Shown in pieces: positions 1 through 8,041 of a DNA stretch of 64,000 bases (position 1 is its first letter; every line of letters starts with the position of its first letter). The stretch lies in assembly GCF_003719295.1 (NCBI RefSeq), contig NZ_RFLW01000004.1, positions 223,013 to 287,012 of the forward strand, written 5' to 3'. Under the pieces are notes generated by a model that made no database searches, was not told the DNA's origin, and saw nothing but the letters and a program-made list of their open reading frames with translations. The DNA comes from Haliea alexandrii (GTDB lineage Bacteria; Pseudomonadota; Gammaproteobacteria; Pseudomonadales; Halieaceae). The position numbers and the translations under genes were made by a program.

Positions 1-2120
1 GCATTGAAGTGCCCAAGGCCCTGCCATTGGCGGACGTGGTGATCATGCTGGAAGGCGAGGATGTCAGCGCGCAGTTTGCGGCCCGCACGGTAGGCCACAG
101 TCTGGAAGGCCGCGTTGGCAGTCTCATGGAGGGTGATAATGTGCTCGAGGTCACCAGCGTCGAGGGGAACGTGACGGCAGCCAGTGTCACCCTGGTCAAT
201 CACCCCGCCAGTGGCCCGATTTTTTCGGGGCCCCAACAGGAGCCGTTTTTCTGCGCCACCGATGGCCACCTGGAAGACCTTGAGCTGGGCCCGGTGATTG
301 ATGAGAACTGCAGCGTGGAGACTGTGGTGAGCTACAAGTACTTAAGCGAAGCAGGCGGCTGGATGGACTACCCGGAAAGCGGGGAGCGGCCTGCCGATGT
401 CGCCACGACCACAACAACGGACGGTGAGGAAGTCGACTTCATCGTGCGCTGGGAACGGGGAACCCTGAACCGCTTCCTCTATTCCATTGCCATGCTGTCG
501 CCGGCACCGGATGAAGCCGGCAACGCCGACTTGAGCGCCTGGAACAAGCGCCTGATCTATTACTTCCAGGGCGGCGTGGCCATCGGGCACTATCAGGGCG
601 GCCCCAGCCGCAGCCGCGCGCTGTATACCGACGGCCTCGCCGCCGGGTATGCGGTGGCCTACTCCACCGGCACGAAAACGGGCACCCACTACAATCTGGA
701 ACTGGGCGGTGAAACCGCCCTCATGGTGAAGGATCGCTTCGTCTCGGCCTATGGGGTACCGGACTACACGGTGGGTGTGGGTGGATCCGGCGGCGGCATC
801 CAGCAGTATGTCTACGCCCAGAACCACCCCGGCCTGATCGATGCCGGCGTACCGCAGTATTCCTATTCCGATATGGTGACACAGACCATTCACATCGGTG
901 ACTGTGAGCTCATAGAGCGCTGGATAGACCTGCAGCTGCGCGATGATCCGGGCGGCAAATGGGCCGACTGGAACAACCGCAGCTGGCTTATCGGCCTGAA
1001 TGCCAACAACGACGTGCCCAATGATGTGGTCAGCTTCGGGCTCACACCCTGGGTGCCACAGGGGTCCAGTGAATGCACCGCCTCCTGGCGCGGCCTCTCC
1101 CCCTTGGCGCTGAATCCTTACTTTGGCGAGGCACCCGGAATCACCCCGGAACAGCAGGCCGCCGTCGAGTGGACGCACTTTGCCGATGTCATCAACATTT
1201 ACGGACGTGCCGAAGACGGCTTCGCCGCCACCACCTGGGACAACGTGGGTGTGCAATACGGCTTGCAGGCGCTGCTCGATGGCAACATCAGCCCCGCTGA
1301 GTTCATCGACCTCAACTGGAACATCGGCAGCTGGAAGAATGAACCGGAGATGGTGCAGGAGGGGTGCCCGTTCATTATCGATTTGTGTTTCGCGCTGGAT
1401 GACAGCGAACCGCTCTACCCGAATCAGATCGACCCCTGGAGCTGGCGCAACGCCACTACGGCAACGGAAGATGAACCCGCCGCGCGCAAACGTGCCGACC
1501 CGGGCGCCATCCAGGCCGCTTTTGATTCCGGCATGGTGCAGCGGGGCGAGGCCGAAATACCGTTCATCGACCTGCGGCATTACCTGGAGGACGAGCTGGA
1601 TATGCACAACACGATCCAGTCCTTCGTCACGCGCCAGCGCCTGCTCAATCACGACGGCGATGCTTCCAACCAGGTGATCTGGTTCATCGACCGCAATCCG
1701 GACGGCAGCGACTACGACAACACCATGCAGGCGTTTGCCGTGCTGGATGAATGGATGGCCAATATCCAGGCCAATCCGGACAGTTCCGTGGCGGCCAACC
1801 GCCCCGCGAGCGCCGTGGACAGCTGCTTCGACAGCGCCGGCGAACTGATTGCCAGTGGCGATACCGTGTGGGATGGCATACTCGACGATCAACCTGCAGG
1901 TAGCTGTACCGAACGCTTCCCCCCCTACAGCACCTCGCGCATCGTTGCCGGCGCGCCAGTCACGGGCGATGTCTTCCGCTGCGCCCTGCAGCCGCTGGAT
2001 GACGCTATCGACGCCGGCCTTTACGGTGACTGGATGCCGACAGCTGAGCAGTACGCACAGTTGCAGGCCATCTTCCCGGACGGCGTCTGCGACTACAGCC
2101 AGCCCGGCATTATCGACTAA
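1..2120 (+). CDS. DUF6351 family secreted alpha/beta-hydrolase-like protein (5' truncated)
   Basis: The reading frame is open to the left edge (a codon begins at base 3), so the N-terminus, including any signal peptide, lies outside the window. About 706 residues remain. The visible part resembles DUF6351 proteins: an N-terminal segment with PKALPLADVVIML and a GRVGSL/EGDN beta-type repeat, then a hydrolase-like core. The core contains GGSGGG near 787-805 (about residue 260), which fits a GxSxG nucleophile elbow. Several Cys residues (ENCS, SECTASW, EGCPF, DSCFD, VCDY) suggest disulphides and export. The family is related in fold to tannase/feruloyl-esterase hydrolases, but no substrate is established and I infer none. 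Family assignment is by recognition of sequence style; confidence in coding is high. The GTG at 9 is probably internal and not the true start. Confidence 0.8.
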   Translation, partial: IEVPKALPLADVVIMLEGEDVSAQFAARTVGHSLEGRVGSLMEGDNVLEVTSVEGNVTAASVTLVNHPASGPIFSGPQQEPFFCATDGHLEDLELGPVIDENCSVETVVSYKYLSEAGGWMDYPESGERPADVATTTTTDGEEVDFIVRWERGTLNRFLYSIAMLSPAPDEAGNADLSAWNKRLIYYFQGGVAIGHYQGGPSRSRALYTDGLAAGYAVAYSTGTKTGTHYNLELGGETALMVKDRFVSAYGVPDYTVGVGGSGGGIQQYVYAQNHPGLIDAGVPQYSYSDMVTQTIHIGDCELIERWIDLQLRDDPGGKWADWNNRSWLIGLNANNDVPNDVVSFGLTPWVPQGSSECTASWRGLSPLALNPYFGEAPGITPEQQAAVEWTHFADVINIYGRAEDGFAATTWDNVGVQYGLQALLDGNISPAEFIDLNWNIGSWKNEPEMVQEGCPFIIDLCFALDDSEPLYPNQIDPWSWRNATTATEDEPAARKRADPGAIQAAFDSGMVQRGEAEIPFIDLRHYLEDELDMHNTIQSFVTRQRLLNHDGDASNQVIWFIDRNPDGSDYDNTMQAFAVLDEWMANIQANPDSSVAANRPASAVDSCFDSAGELIASGDTVWDGILDDQPAGSCTERFPPYSTSRIVAGAPVTGDVFRCALQPLDDAIDAGLYGDWMPTAEQYAQLQAIFPDGVCDYSQPGIID

Positions 2121-2288
2121 CCCGCACCGCGGGGGCCGCTACACCGACCGGGTGCGACTCCCGCAATCTCCTTCCCGCCTCACACGGTGGCGCCGACCCG
2201 CGGCCGACGACAGTCGCGGCGCGCGCACCGCGATTTGCGGTATGCTGGCCGCCGCACTGCCCACCACACACTGACAGGAGTCTTGCGA

Positions 2289-4067
2289 GTGGATCAGAAT
2301 CTGCTGTACATCATCGCCGCCATACTGGTACTGGGCGTGGGCGCCCAGTGGCTGTCCTGGCGCATCAAGCAGCCCTCCATCCTTGCGCTGCTGGTGCTGG
2401 GCATTATCGCCGGGCCGGTCACCGGCCTGGTACGTCCCGACGAGCAGTTCGGTGACCTGCTGTTTCCCATGGTCTCCCTCGGCGTGGCGCTGGTGTTGTT
2501 CGAAGGCGGCATGACACTGAAATTCCGCGACCTCAAAGGCCACGGCCGGGTGGTCACCAACCTCGTGAGTTGGGGTGCCCTGCTCAACTGGCTGCTGATG
2601 GCGGCAGGGTGCTGGCTGTTGGCGGGCTTCTCGCTGCCCATCGCGCTGCTCTTCGCGGCACTGGTGGTGGTCACCGGCCCCACGGTGATCAACCCCCTGC
2701 TGCGCACCATGCGCGCCAAACCGGAGGTCAGCCAGGTGTTGCGCTGGGAGGGCATTCTCATCGACCCGGTAGGCGCGCTGCTGGCCGTGCTGGTTTTTCA
2801 GTACATTCTCACCGGGGCGGAATCGTGGGCGGTGTTCGCGCAGAGTATTGGCGTCGGCTTCGTGGCAGGCTTTGCCGGGGCCATCAGCCTGGGTTTCGTC
2901 CTGCGGCGGCACTGGGTACCTGAATATCTTATCAATGTGGTCACCCTGGCCTGGGTCATCATGATGTTCGCCGGCAGCGATTACATCGCCCACGAATCAG
3001 GCCTGTTGACCGTTACCGTTATGGGCATCTGGCTGGGCAACATGAAGGATGTGGGGGTCAGTGAAATTCTCAGTTTCAAGGAGAGCCTCTCGGTTCTCAT
3101 CATTTCGGTGCTGTTCATCGTACTGGGGGCCCGTGTGGACCCGCTGGACATTCTGGCAACCGGCTGGAGCGGCGTGGTGGTGTTACTCGTCGTGCTGCTG
3201 GCACGGCCCGTGGTGGTGTGGGCGGCGGCACTGGGTGGCAACTATACGTGGCGGCAGAAAGCGCTGTTGAGCTGGGTGGCGCCGCGCGGCATTGTGGCCG
3301 CCGCGGTATCCTCATTGTTTGCGCTGCGTCTGGAGGACGTGGGTTACCCGGGCGCCTCTGACCTGGTGGCATACACGTTCCTCGTCATCATCGCCACTGT
3401 GGTGCTGCAAAGCCTCACTGCCGGCGCCGCCACCCGCGCGCTGGGGCTGGCCGAAGCAGAGCCCAATGGCGTGCTGATTGTTGGCGCAAACGGCGTGGCG
3501 CGCGCGATCGGCCAGGCGCTCGTGCGCCAGGGCTTTCGGGTGAAACTCGCGGATACGTCCTATGAAGAAATCCGCAGCGCCCGCATGGCCGGGCTGGAAA
3601 CCTACTACGGTGACCCGATTTCCTCACACGCCGATCAGTATCTGGAACTGGTGGGTATCGGCCGCCTGTTCGCCATGTCGCGACGCGCCCGCTGGAACAC
3701 GCTCGCCTGCCTGAAATACCGCGGCGAATTCGGCCCCAAGCGTGTGTTCAGCCTGCGCAACGCGGAAGAGCGCGACGTGAGCGACCGCGAGCGCCCAGCT
3801 GACGAGTTCCGTGCACCGCGCTTGTTCGGCGACGACATCACCTACCAGAAACTGGCCAGCCTGCTGGCCCGCGGCGCCGAAGTCCGCGCCATCAATCTCA
3901 ACGCGGAGTTCGACCTCGCCGCCTACAAGGAGAAGAACGGCAGCAGCATCCTCCCCATGTTCACCCTCACCGCAGACGGCAAACTGCGCGTCATCAATGA
4001 CGATGCCCCCGTCGAGGAGATGTCCGAGGGCAAGCTGCTGGCGCTGGTCTGGTCCGCGGAGGGCTGA
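2289..4067 (+). CDS. CPA1-type cation:proton antiporter with C-terminal RCK/TrkA-N domain
   Basis: A 592-residue inner-membrane antiporter that would exchange H+ for Na+ or K+. The GTG at 2289 is preferred because AGGAG lies 8 bases upstream (2276-2280) and the hydrophobic segment begins immediately (LLYIIAAILVLGVG). The longer frame from 2187 adds an Arg-rich, non-membrane leader. About 12 hydrophobic segments fill residues 1-385, including the family-like stretches LFEGGMTLKF and VVTGPTVINPLL. Residues ~395-520 form a Rossmann fold typical of RCK/TrkA-N (GVLIVGANGVARAIG), which in related transporters binds NAD(H) or nucleotides and gates transport. The gene stands alone between the DUF6351 gene and the SDR. 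Ion specificity cannot be read from the sequence. Confidence 0.9.
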   Translation: MDQNLLYIIAAILVLGVGAQWLSWRIKQPSILALLVLGIIAGPVTGLVRPDEQFGDLLFPMVSLGVALVLFEGGMTLKFRDLKGHGRVVTNLVSWGALLNWLLMAAGCWLLAGFSLPIALLFAALVVVTGPTVINPLLRTMRAKPEVSQVLRWEGILIDPVGALLAVLVFQYILTGAESWAVFAQSIGVGFVAGFAGAISLGFVLRRHWVPEYLINVVTLAWVIMMFAGSDYIAHESGLLTVTVMGIWLGNMKDVGVSEILSFKESLSVLIISVLFIVLGARVDPLDILATGWSGVVVLLVVLLARPVVVWAAALGGNYTWRQKALLSWVAPRGIVAAAVSSLFALRLEDVGYPGASDLVAYTFLVIIATVVLQSLTAGAATRALGLAEAEPNGVLIVGANGVARAIGQALVRQGFRVKLADTSYEEIRSARMAGLETYYGDPISSHADQYLELVGIGRLFAMSRRARWNTLACLKYRGEFGPKRVFSLRNAEERDVSDRERPADEFRAPRLFGDDITYQKLASLLARGAEVRAINLNAEFDLAAYKEKNGSSILPMFTLTADGKLRVINDDAPVEEMSEGKLLALVWSAEG

Positions 4068-4125
4068 CCTTAATCATCATTTGATCAGGTAATTGGCACT
4101 GGTCTGAACTCGAGAGGCAGAGATC

Positions 4126-4983
4126 ATGAATATGCAAGGCAAACACATCGTCATTACCGGCCCCACAGCCGGCATCGGGCGCAGCGCAGCACTCAAGCTC
4201 GCGGGGCAGGGAGCGGTACTCACCTTGCTCTGTCGCAATCTCCAGAAGGCAGACGCGTTAAAGAAGGAAGTGGTCGCAGCCGGGGGTAAGGATGTGAACG
4301 TCGTCGCGCTGGATATGGCCAGTCTTGCCAGCGTGCGCGAGGCGGCACACGACTGCCTTGAACTGGGCAGGCCCGTCGACGTGCTCCTCAACAACGCAGG
4401 TCTCATGAATACCCGCCGGCGCGTATCAGCCGATGGCTACGAGGAGACGCTGGCAGTCAACCATTTCGCGCCCTTCCTGCTCACCGGTCTGCTTCTGCCC
4501 GCGCTGCAGCAAGCGCCGCGAGCGCGTATCGTGAATGTGGCCTCGGCCGCACATGCGTTTGTACGCGGCATGAACTTCGATGACATGCAGGCGGAAAAGA
4601 ACTACAAGGCCTTTCGCGAGTACGGACGCTCCAAGCTGGCAAATATCCTGTTTACGCGCAGCCTGGCGCAGCGGCTGGCGGGTCAGCCGATCACGGTGAA
4701 TGCACTACACCCCGGTGCCGTGGCCACGTCTCTGGGGCAGCAGAACGAAGGCTTCCTGAAGTCTATCGCGCCCGCCATCATGAAGATTTTCTTTCGCTCG
4801 CCCGATCAGGGCGCGGAAACGTCTCTCTACCTGTGTACGAGTGACGATGTCGCCGACGTCAGCGGTGACTATTTCGCCAACTGTAAAAAGGTGCGCCCGC
4901 GTGCCTGGGCGCGTGACGACGCCGCGGCCGCCCGGCTGTGGACTTACACGGAAGAGTGTACGGGTTTTACCTATCCGCTCTAG
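4126..4983 (+). CDS. Short-chain dehydrogenase/reductase, retinol-dehydrogenase-like
   Basis: A 285-residue classical/extended SDR. The cofactor loop is TGPTAGIG (residues 11-18), a variant of TGxxxGIG. CRN after beta-2 suggests NADP(H) preference. NNAG is at 89-92, and the catalytic Ser140, Tyr166 and Lys170 (YGRSK) are all present. The overall pattern matches the retinol dehydrogenase 11-14-like/WW-oxidoreductase-like group common in proteobacteria. AGAGG precedes the ATG by about 10 bases. It is monocistronic, with the convergent TonB receptor gene on the far side of a short hairpin. The substrate is unknown; retinoid or long-chain aldehyde/alcohol activity would only be inferred from family names. 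Confidence 0.9.
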   Translation: MNMQGKHIVITGPTAGIGRSAALKLAGQGAVLTLLCRNLQKADALKKEVVAAGGKDVNVVALDMASLASVREAAHDCLELGRPVDVLLNNAGLMNTRRRVSADGYEETLAVNHFAPFLLTGLLLPALQQAPRARIVNVASAAHAFVRGMNFDDMQAEKNYKAFREYGRSKLANILFTRSLAQRLAGQPITVNALHPGAVATSLGQQNEGFLKSIAPAIMKIFFRSPDQGAETSLYLCTSDDVADVSGDYFANCKKVRPRAWARDDAAAARLWTYTEECTGFTYPL

Positions 4984-4998
4984 CTCACCGACAGCCAA

Positions 4999-5021
4999 GC
5001 GGAGAGTGGGTGCCTCTCCGC
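4999..5021. terminator. Hairpin between convergent genes, possible bidirectional terminator
   Basis: A perfect 8-bp stem (GCGGAGAG / CTCTCCGC) with a 7-base loop lies between the stop of the SDR gene and the stop of the TonB receptor gene. There is no clear U-tract on either strand, so efficiency is uncertain. Confidence 0.45.
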
Positions 5022-5038
5022 CCCTGCCGGCATGGATG

Positions 5039-7096
5039 CTAGAGCCGGAAGCGCGCTCCCACTTCGAATGAGCGCTCAGGACCGACGTAAATCCCCTGGC
5101 GCAAGCCGGTGATGTAGCGCTCGTCCGTAAGGTTCTTGACCGAGCCAAACAGTGTCAGGGAATCGCTGATGGCATATTGGGCCATGAAGTCGAGCAGCGT
5201 GTAAGACGGCATTTTCCCGCCCCAGATACCCCCCGCCGCGTCGATCGGGATCTCTACCTGGTTGCTGGCATCGCCAAACTGCGAGCCGCGGTAGTGGGCA
5301 GTCAATGCGGCCTGTAGCTTGTTACCGCTGTAGTTCAGCGCAAGGTTGGCCAGGTGCTCGGGGGCGTAGGGCAACCGGTTGCCGGCAAATTCCCCGGTTT
5401 CAAACTCGGATTCAGGTACCCAGGTTGCGTTGGCATCAACACTGAAACCGCCGCCGATTTCGTAGCCCAGCACCAGCTCCATACCCTGGTGGGTGGTTTC
5501 ACCGGCATTGGACTGGGAAAGATTCGGGTCGCTGTTACCGGTCACTACCTGGTTGTCGAAATCCATGTAGAAAGCGGCGACTTCATAGCTCAGCTTGCCC
5601 TGCAGGCCACGTATGCCGGCCTCGTAGTTATTGGAACGTTCTCCATCCAGGTTCTGGTCGGCAAGGCCATCGAGGGCCACACCGTTGGCAGCCGGCGAAA
5701 ACGCGCGATATACACCACCGTAGAGTTGCGCCGTGGGGGTCAATTCGAAGGTGGCGCCAATACCGGGCAGAACCTCGGTATTGGAGGTTTTGGCCGAGGC
5801 GTTATTGTCCGTCAGGACGCGGCGCTTCTGCTCATAGGACTCGACCCGTACCCCCGGCGTCAGTGCCAATCTCTCACTGAGCACCATGCGGTTCTGGGCG
5901 TATACGGCGATGCTGTCGGCGCTGTCGACACGATGCCGGTCATTGAGGCCGGTGCGATCGGTGGCACGGGTGGCGCGAATGCGTGTGTCGTCCGACTCCT
6001 CGCGCATGATCCTGAAACCAAATTCCGCCTCGTTCTCCAGACCGAAAAGTGGGTGGTCAAGCTGCAGCCTCGTATCCAGGCCCAGGCGCTCAAAACTGCG
6101 GTTGTTGCCTGTGAGGGTGTCGGTATACACCCAGCGACCCGCCTCGTTGGAGGCATCGGTATCAACATCGTAGCGCCAGTAATCCCGAGACACCTCGCTC
6201 CAGTAGGCGACTGTTTGCAGCTGCGCCTGATCGTTCAGACGCCAGGCGTGGTTCAGGTCAAAAGCAATGCGGTCAGTCAGGAAATAATCGTCGGGCGCCG
6301 GATTGTAGGTGCTGCCGGCCTCGTAGTCGCCCAGCAGCAACCCGCGGTAGGAGATATTCGCGTCATTTTCGTACCAGGAGAACTTCATCCCTACTTCCTG
6401 GGTATCGCTTAGCGCCATGCCGGACTTGACCAGGATATCGGTCATTTCGTAGTCCTTGTCCATGAAGCCATCGCTCTCGGCGCGGGTCGCCACCAGCCCC
6501 GCAAAGGCGTCACCTGAAGCGCTGCGCCCGCCAGCCTCTACCGAAGCCTCGCGGGTATCGAAGGAGCCGAGCCGACCCGAAAGCAGCACGCCGTCATCTG
6601 GGGTCTTGGTCTGGTAGTTCACTACACCGCCAATGGTAGAGGGGCCGTAGCGCAAAGAAGCCGACCCCTTGAGCACCTCGATGCGCTCAATGCGCTGGAT
6701 GCGCGGGTTGAAATAACGCTCGTTACCGATGAACAAACCCGGCGCGACGGGTACACCGTCCTCCAGGATGAGCGATTTGGACTCACTCGCCGAGAGTCCG
6801 CGAATCCCCAGGTTCGCCACGATCGCGGTTTCGTCCTCGGTTGCCGTGTTGATGCCGGCGACGCGACGCAGGGCATCGTCTGTGGAGAGTGGTTGAATCA
6901 GTTCCAGCGCCTCCCGGTCAATCAGCACCACGGAGCCCGTCTGCCGCGACACGGCATCCTCGCTCTTGCCAATCACCTCGATCACCGGCATGGGGAACTC
7001 TCCTCCCTCCTGCGCAGACAGGACGGAGGGCAGAAAAACAGCAGCGACAGCAAGGGGCAGCACCCGTTTTGACGGGCGCAGAAAAGCGAATTTCAT
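5039..7096 (-). CDS. TonB-dependent outer-membrane receptor, FecA-like
   Basis: A 685-residue receptor with a signal peptide (residues 1-28, cut after VLSA). A short TonB-box-like region (PVIEVIGK) is followed by a plug domain (~40-165) with LGIRGL, LEDGVPV, RIEVLKGSASLRYGPSTIGGVVNY, then a beta-barrel ending in SFEVGARFRL. The plug resembles FecA/ferric-siderophore receptors. It starts 16 bases after bfd, so the two are probably cotranscribed from the Fur-box promoter at 7349-7376, which supports an iron-uptake role. GGAG lies 10 bases before the ATG. No N-terminal signalling extension is present, so it is not a trans-envelope FecA regulator. The ligand (ferric citrate, other siderophore) is inferred, not shown. 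Confidence 0.9.
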   Translation of the reverse strand: MKFAFLRPSKRVLPLAVAAVFLPSVLSAQEGGEFPMPVIEVIGKSEDAVSRQTGSVVLIDREALELIQPLSTDDALRRVAGINTATEDETAIVANLGIRGLSASESKSLILEDGVPVAPGLFIGNERYFNPRIQRIERIEVLKGSASLRYGPSTIGGVVNYQTKTPDDGVLLSGRLGSFDTREASVEAGGRSASGDAFAGLVATRAESDGFMDKDYEMTDILVKSGMALSDTQEVGMKFSWYENDANISYRGLLLGDYEAGSTYNPAPDDYFLTDRIAFDLNHAWRLNDQAQLQTVAYWSEVSRDYWRYDVDTDASNEAGRWVYTDTLTGNNRSFERLGLDTRLQLDHPLFGLENEAEFGFRIMREESDDTRIRATRATDRTGLNDRHRVDSADSIAVYAQNRMVLSERLALTPGVRVESYEQKRRVLTDNNASAKTSNTEVLPGIGATFELTPTAQLYGGVYRAFSPAANGVALDGLADQNLDGERSNNYEAGIRGLQGKLSYEVAAFYMDFDNQVVTGNSDPNLSQSNAGETTHQGMELVLGYEIGGGFSVDANATWVPESEFETGEFAGNRLPYAPEHLANLALNYSGNKLQAALTAHYRGSQFGDASNQVEIPIDAAGGIWGGKMPSYTLLDFMAQYAISDSLTLFGSVKNLTDERYITGLRQGIYVGPERSFEVGARFRL

Positions 7097-7112
7097 GATG
7101 CATTACTCCAGG

Positions 7113-7325
7113 TCAGGCCCAGGCGGCGTCTGCGGCGGGCTTGAGTTCGAAAAACAGGGACTCGGCTATGCTTTCGGCGATGACTTCTTCGGCACTCTCT
7201 TTGCAGGTACCGCAGCACATGCCCACGTCCAGCCGCGCCTGAATGTCCTCGTAGCGGACTGCACCCTGGCGCACCTCGGCGCGAATTTCGGAGTCGGTCA
7301 CTCCCCGGCAAAGACAAACGAACAT
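7113..7325 (-). CDS. bfd: Bacterioferritin-associated ferredoxin
   Basis: A 70-residue [2Fe-2S] protein that passes electrons to bacterioferritin so that stored iron can be released. Cys4, Cys6, Cys38 and Cys41 (VCLC and CCGTC) are the Bfd cluster ligands in their usual places. The start at 7325 is chosen because a near-perfect Shine-Dalgarno, AGGAGGTGA, sits 5 bases upstream; the longer frame from 7376 would begin upstream of it. The C-terminus (ESLFFELKPAADAAWA) is slightly longer than in E. coli Bfd. It is divergent from bfr and leads the operon with the FecA-like receptor. Its promoter overlaps a Fur box, so it should be induced when iron is scarce. Confidence 0.96.
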   Translation of the reverse strand: MFVCLCRGVTDSEIRAEVRQGAVRYEDIQARLDVGMCCGTCKESAEEVIAESIAESLFFELKPAADAAWA

Positions 7326-7348
7326 GTAATCACCTCCTGATTGCGACC

Positions 7349-7376
7349 AGTTTAGTAGAATGCGAATCATTGTCAA
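7349..7376 (-). promoter_or_regulatory. Predicted sigma-70 promoter of the bfd-receptor operon
   Basis: On the minus strand a perfect -35 TTGACA (7371-7376) is followed after 16 bp by TAAACT (7349-7354, 4/6 to consensus). Transcription would begin about 15-20 bases before the bfd Shine-Dalgarno. The Fur box covers the -35 and spacer. Confidence 0.65.
7356..7374. promoter_or_regulatory. Fur box
   Basis: The 19 bases on the plus strand (TAGAATGCGAATCATTGTC) match the Fur consensus GATAATGATAATCATTATC at 14 of 19 positions. The site lies over the -35 element and spacer of the bfd promoter, the arrangement expected for Fe-Fur repression. It could also act on bfr, which is divergent, but no bfr promoter is obvious beside it. 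Confidence 0.75.
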
Positions 7377-7515
7377 TTGCGTGTGGTATTAATTGTCAGT
7401 CTCGTATCGGAAAATCACTCGCCCGGCGCAGCCACGCCTGCGCTGCGCAATCCATGGCCTCAGCGCAGCAAGTTGACTACACTGCAGGAGAACACCACCA
7501 CACAAGGAGCAGATC

Positions 7516-7980
7516 GTGAAAGGTGACAAACAGGTCATCGCCTACCTCAATCAGGCGCTGAAGAACGAGCTCACGGCCATCAACCAATACTTTCTGCACG
7601 CCAGAATGTTCGAGAACTGGGGTCTCAACAAGCTCAACGAAAAGGAGTACGAAGAGTCCATCGACGAGATGAAACATGCCGACATGCTGATCCGTCGCAT
7701 CCTGTTCCTCGAGGGGCTGCCCAACCTGCAAGACCTGGGCAAGCTGTTTATCGGTGAAAACGTGGCGGAAATTCTGCAATGCGACATGAAGCAGGAAGAA
7801 CTGGCCATTCCGCTGCTCCGCGAAGCGATTGTGCACTGCGAGTCGGTATCCGATTTCGGTACGCGCGACCTGTTCTCGGAAATACTGAGAAGTGAAGAGG
7901 AGCATGTCGACTGGCTGGAAACCCAGCTCGAACTGATCGAGCGCATCGGCAACCAGAATTACCAGCAATCCATGATGTAG
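7516..7980 (+). CDS. bfr: Bacterioferritin
   Basis: A 154-residue subunit of the 24-mer haem-containing ferritin that oxidises Fe(II) and stores iron in the cytoplasm. All ferroxidase ligands are present at the standard numbers: Glu18, Glu51, His54, Glu94, Glu127 and His130. Met52, the axial haem ligand shared across the dimer, is also present (DEMKHAD). The GTG start is supported by AAGGAG 8 bases upstream. The gene is divergent from its partner bfd, so storage and release functions flank one control region. It ends at a strong 14-bp hairpin. There is only one bacterioferritin gene here, of the haem-binding, catalytically complete type. Confidence 0.97.
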   Translation: MKGDKQVIAYLNQALKNELTAINQYFLHARMFENWGLNKLNEKEYEESIDEMKHADMLIRRILFLEGLPNLQDLGKLFIGENVAEILQCDMKQEELAIPLLREAIVHCESVSDFGTRDLFSEILRSEEEHVDWLETQLELIERIGNQNYQQSMM

Positions 7981-7986
7981 AAACGA

Positions 7987-8019
7987 CAAGGCCCGCCCTG
8001 CAAGACAGGGCGGGCCTTG
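7987..8019. terminator. Strong hairpin between bfr and the convergent cytochrome gene
   Basis: A perfect 14-bp stem (CAAGGCCCGCCCTG and its complement) encloses a 5-base loop just after the bfr stop. There is no U-run, so it may work as a bidirectional or Rho-assisted terminator and protect 3' ends. Confidence 0.65.
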
Positions 8020-8041
8020 GTATTACGCGGCCGCGCCGCGG

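Noticed and set aside
342..1892. 516-codon open frame on the minus strand
   Set aside because: It is antisense to the DUF6351 gene in GC-rich DNA; no ribosome site, no family similarity, and the plus-strand frame has clear hydrolase features.
2187..2288. N-terminal extension of the antiporter from ATG 2187
   Set aside because: The 34 extra residues are Arg-rich and the GTG at 2289 has a good ribosome site at the proper distance.
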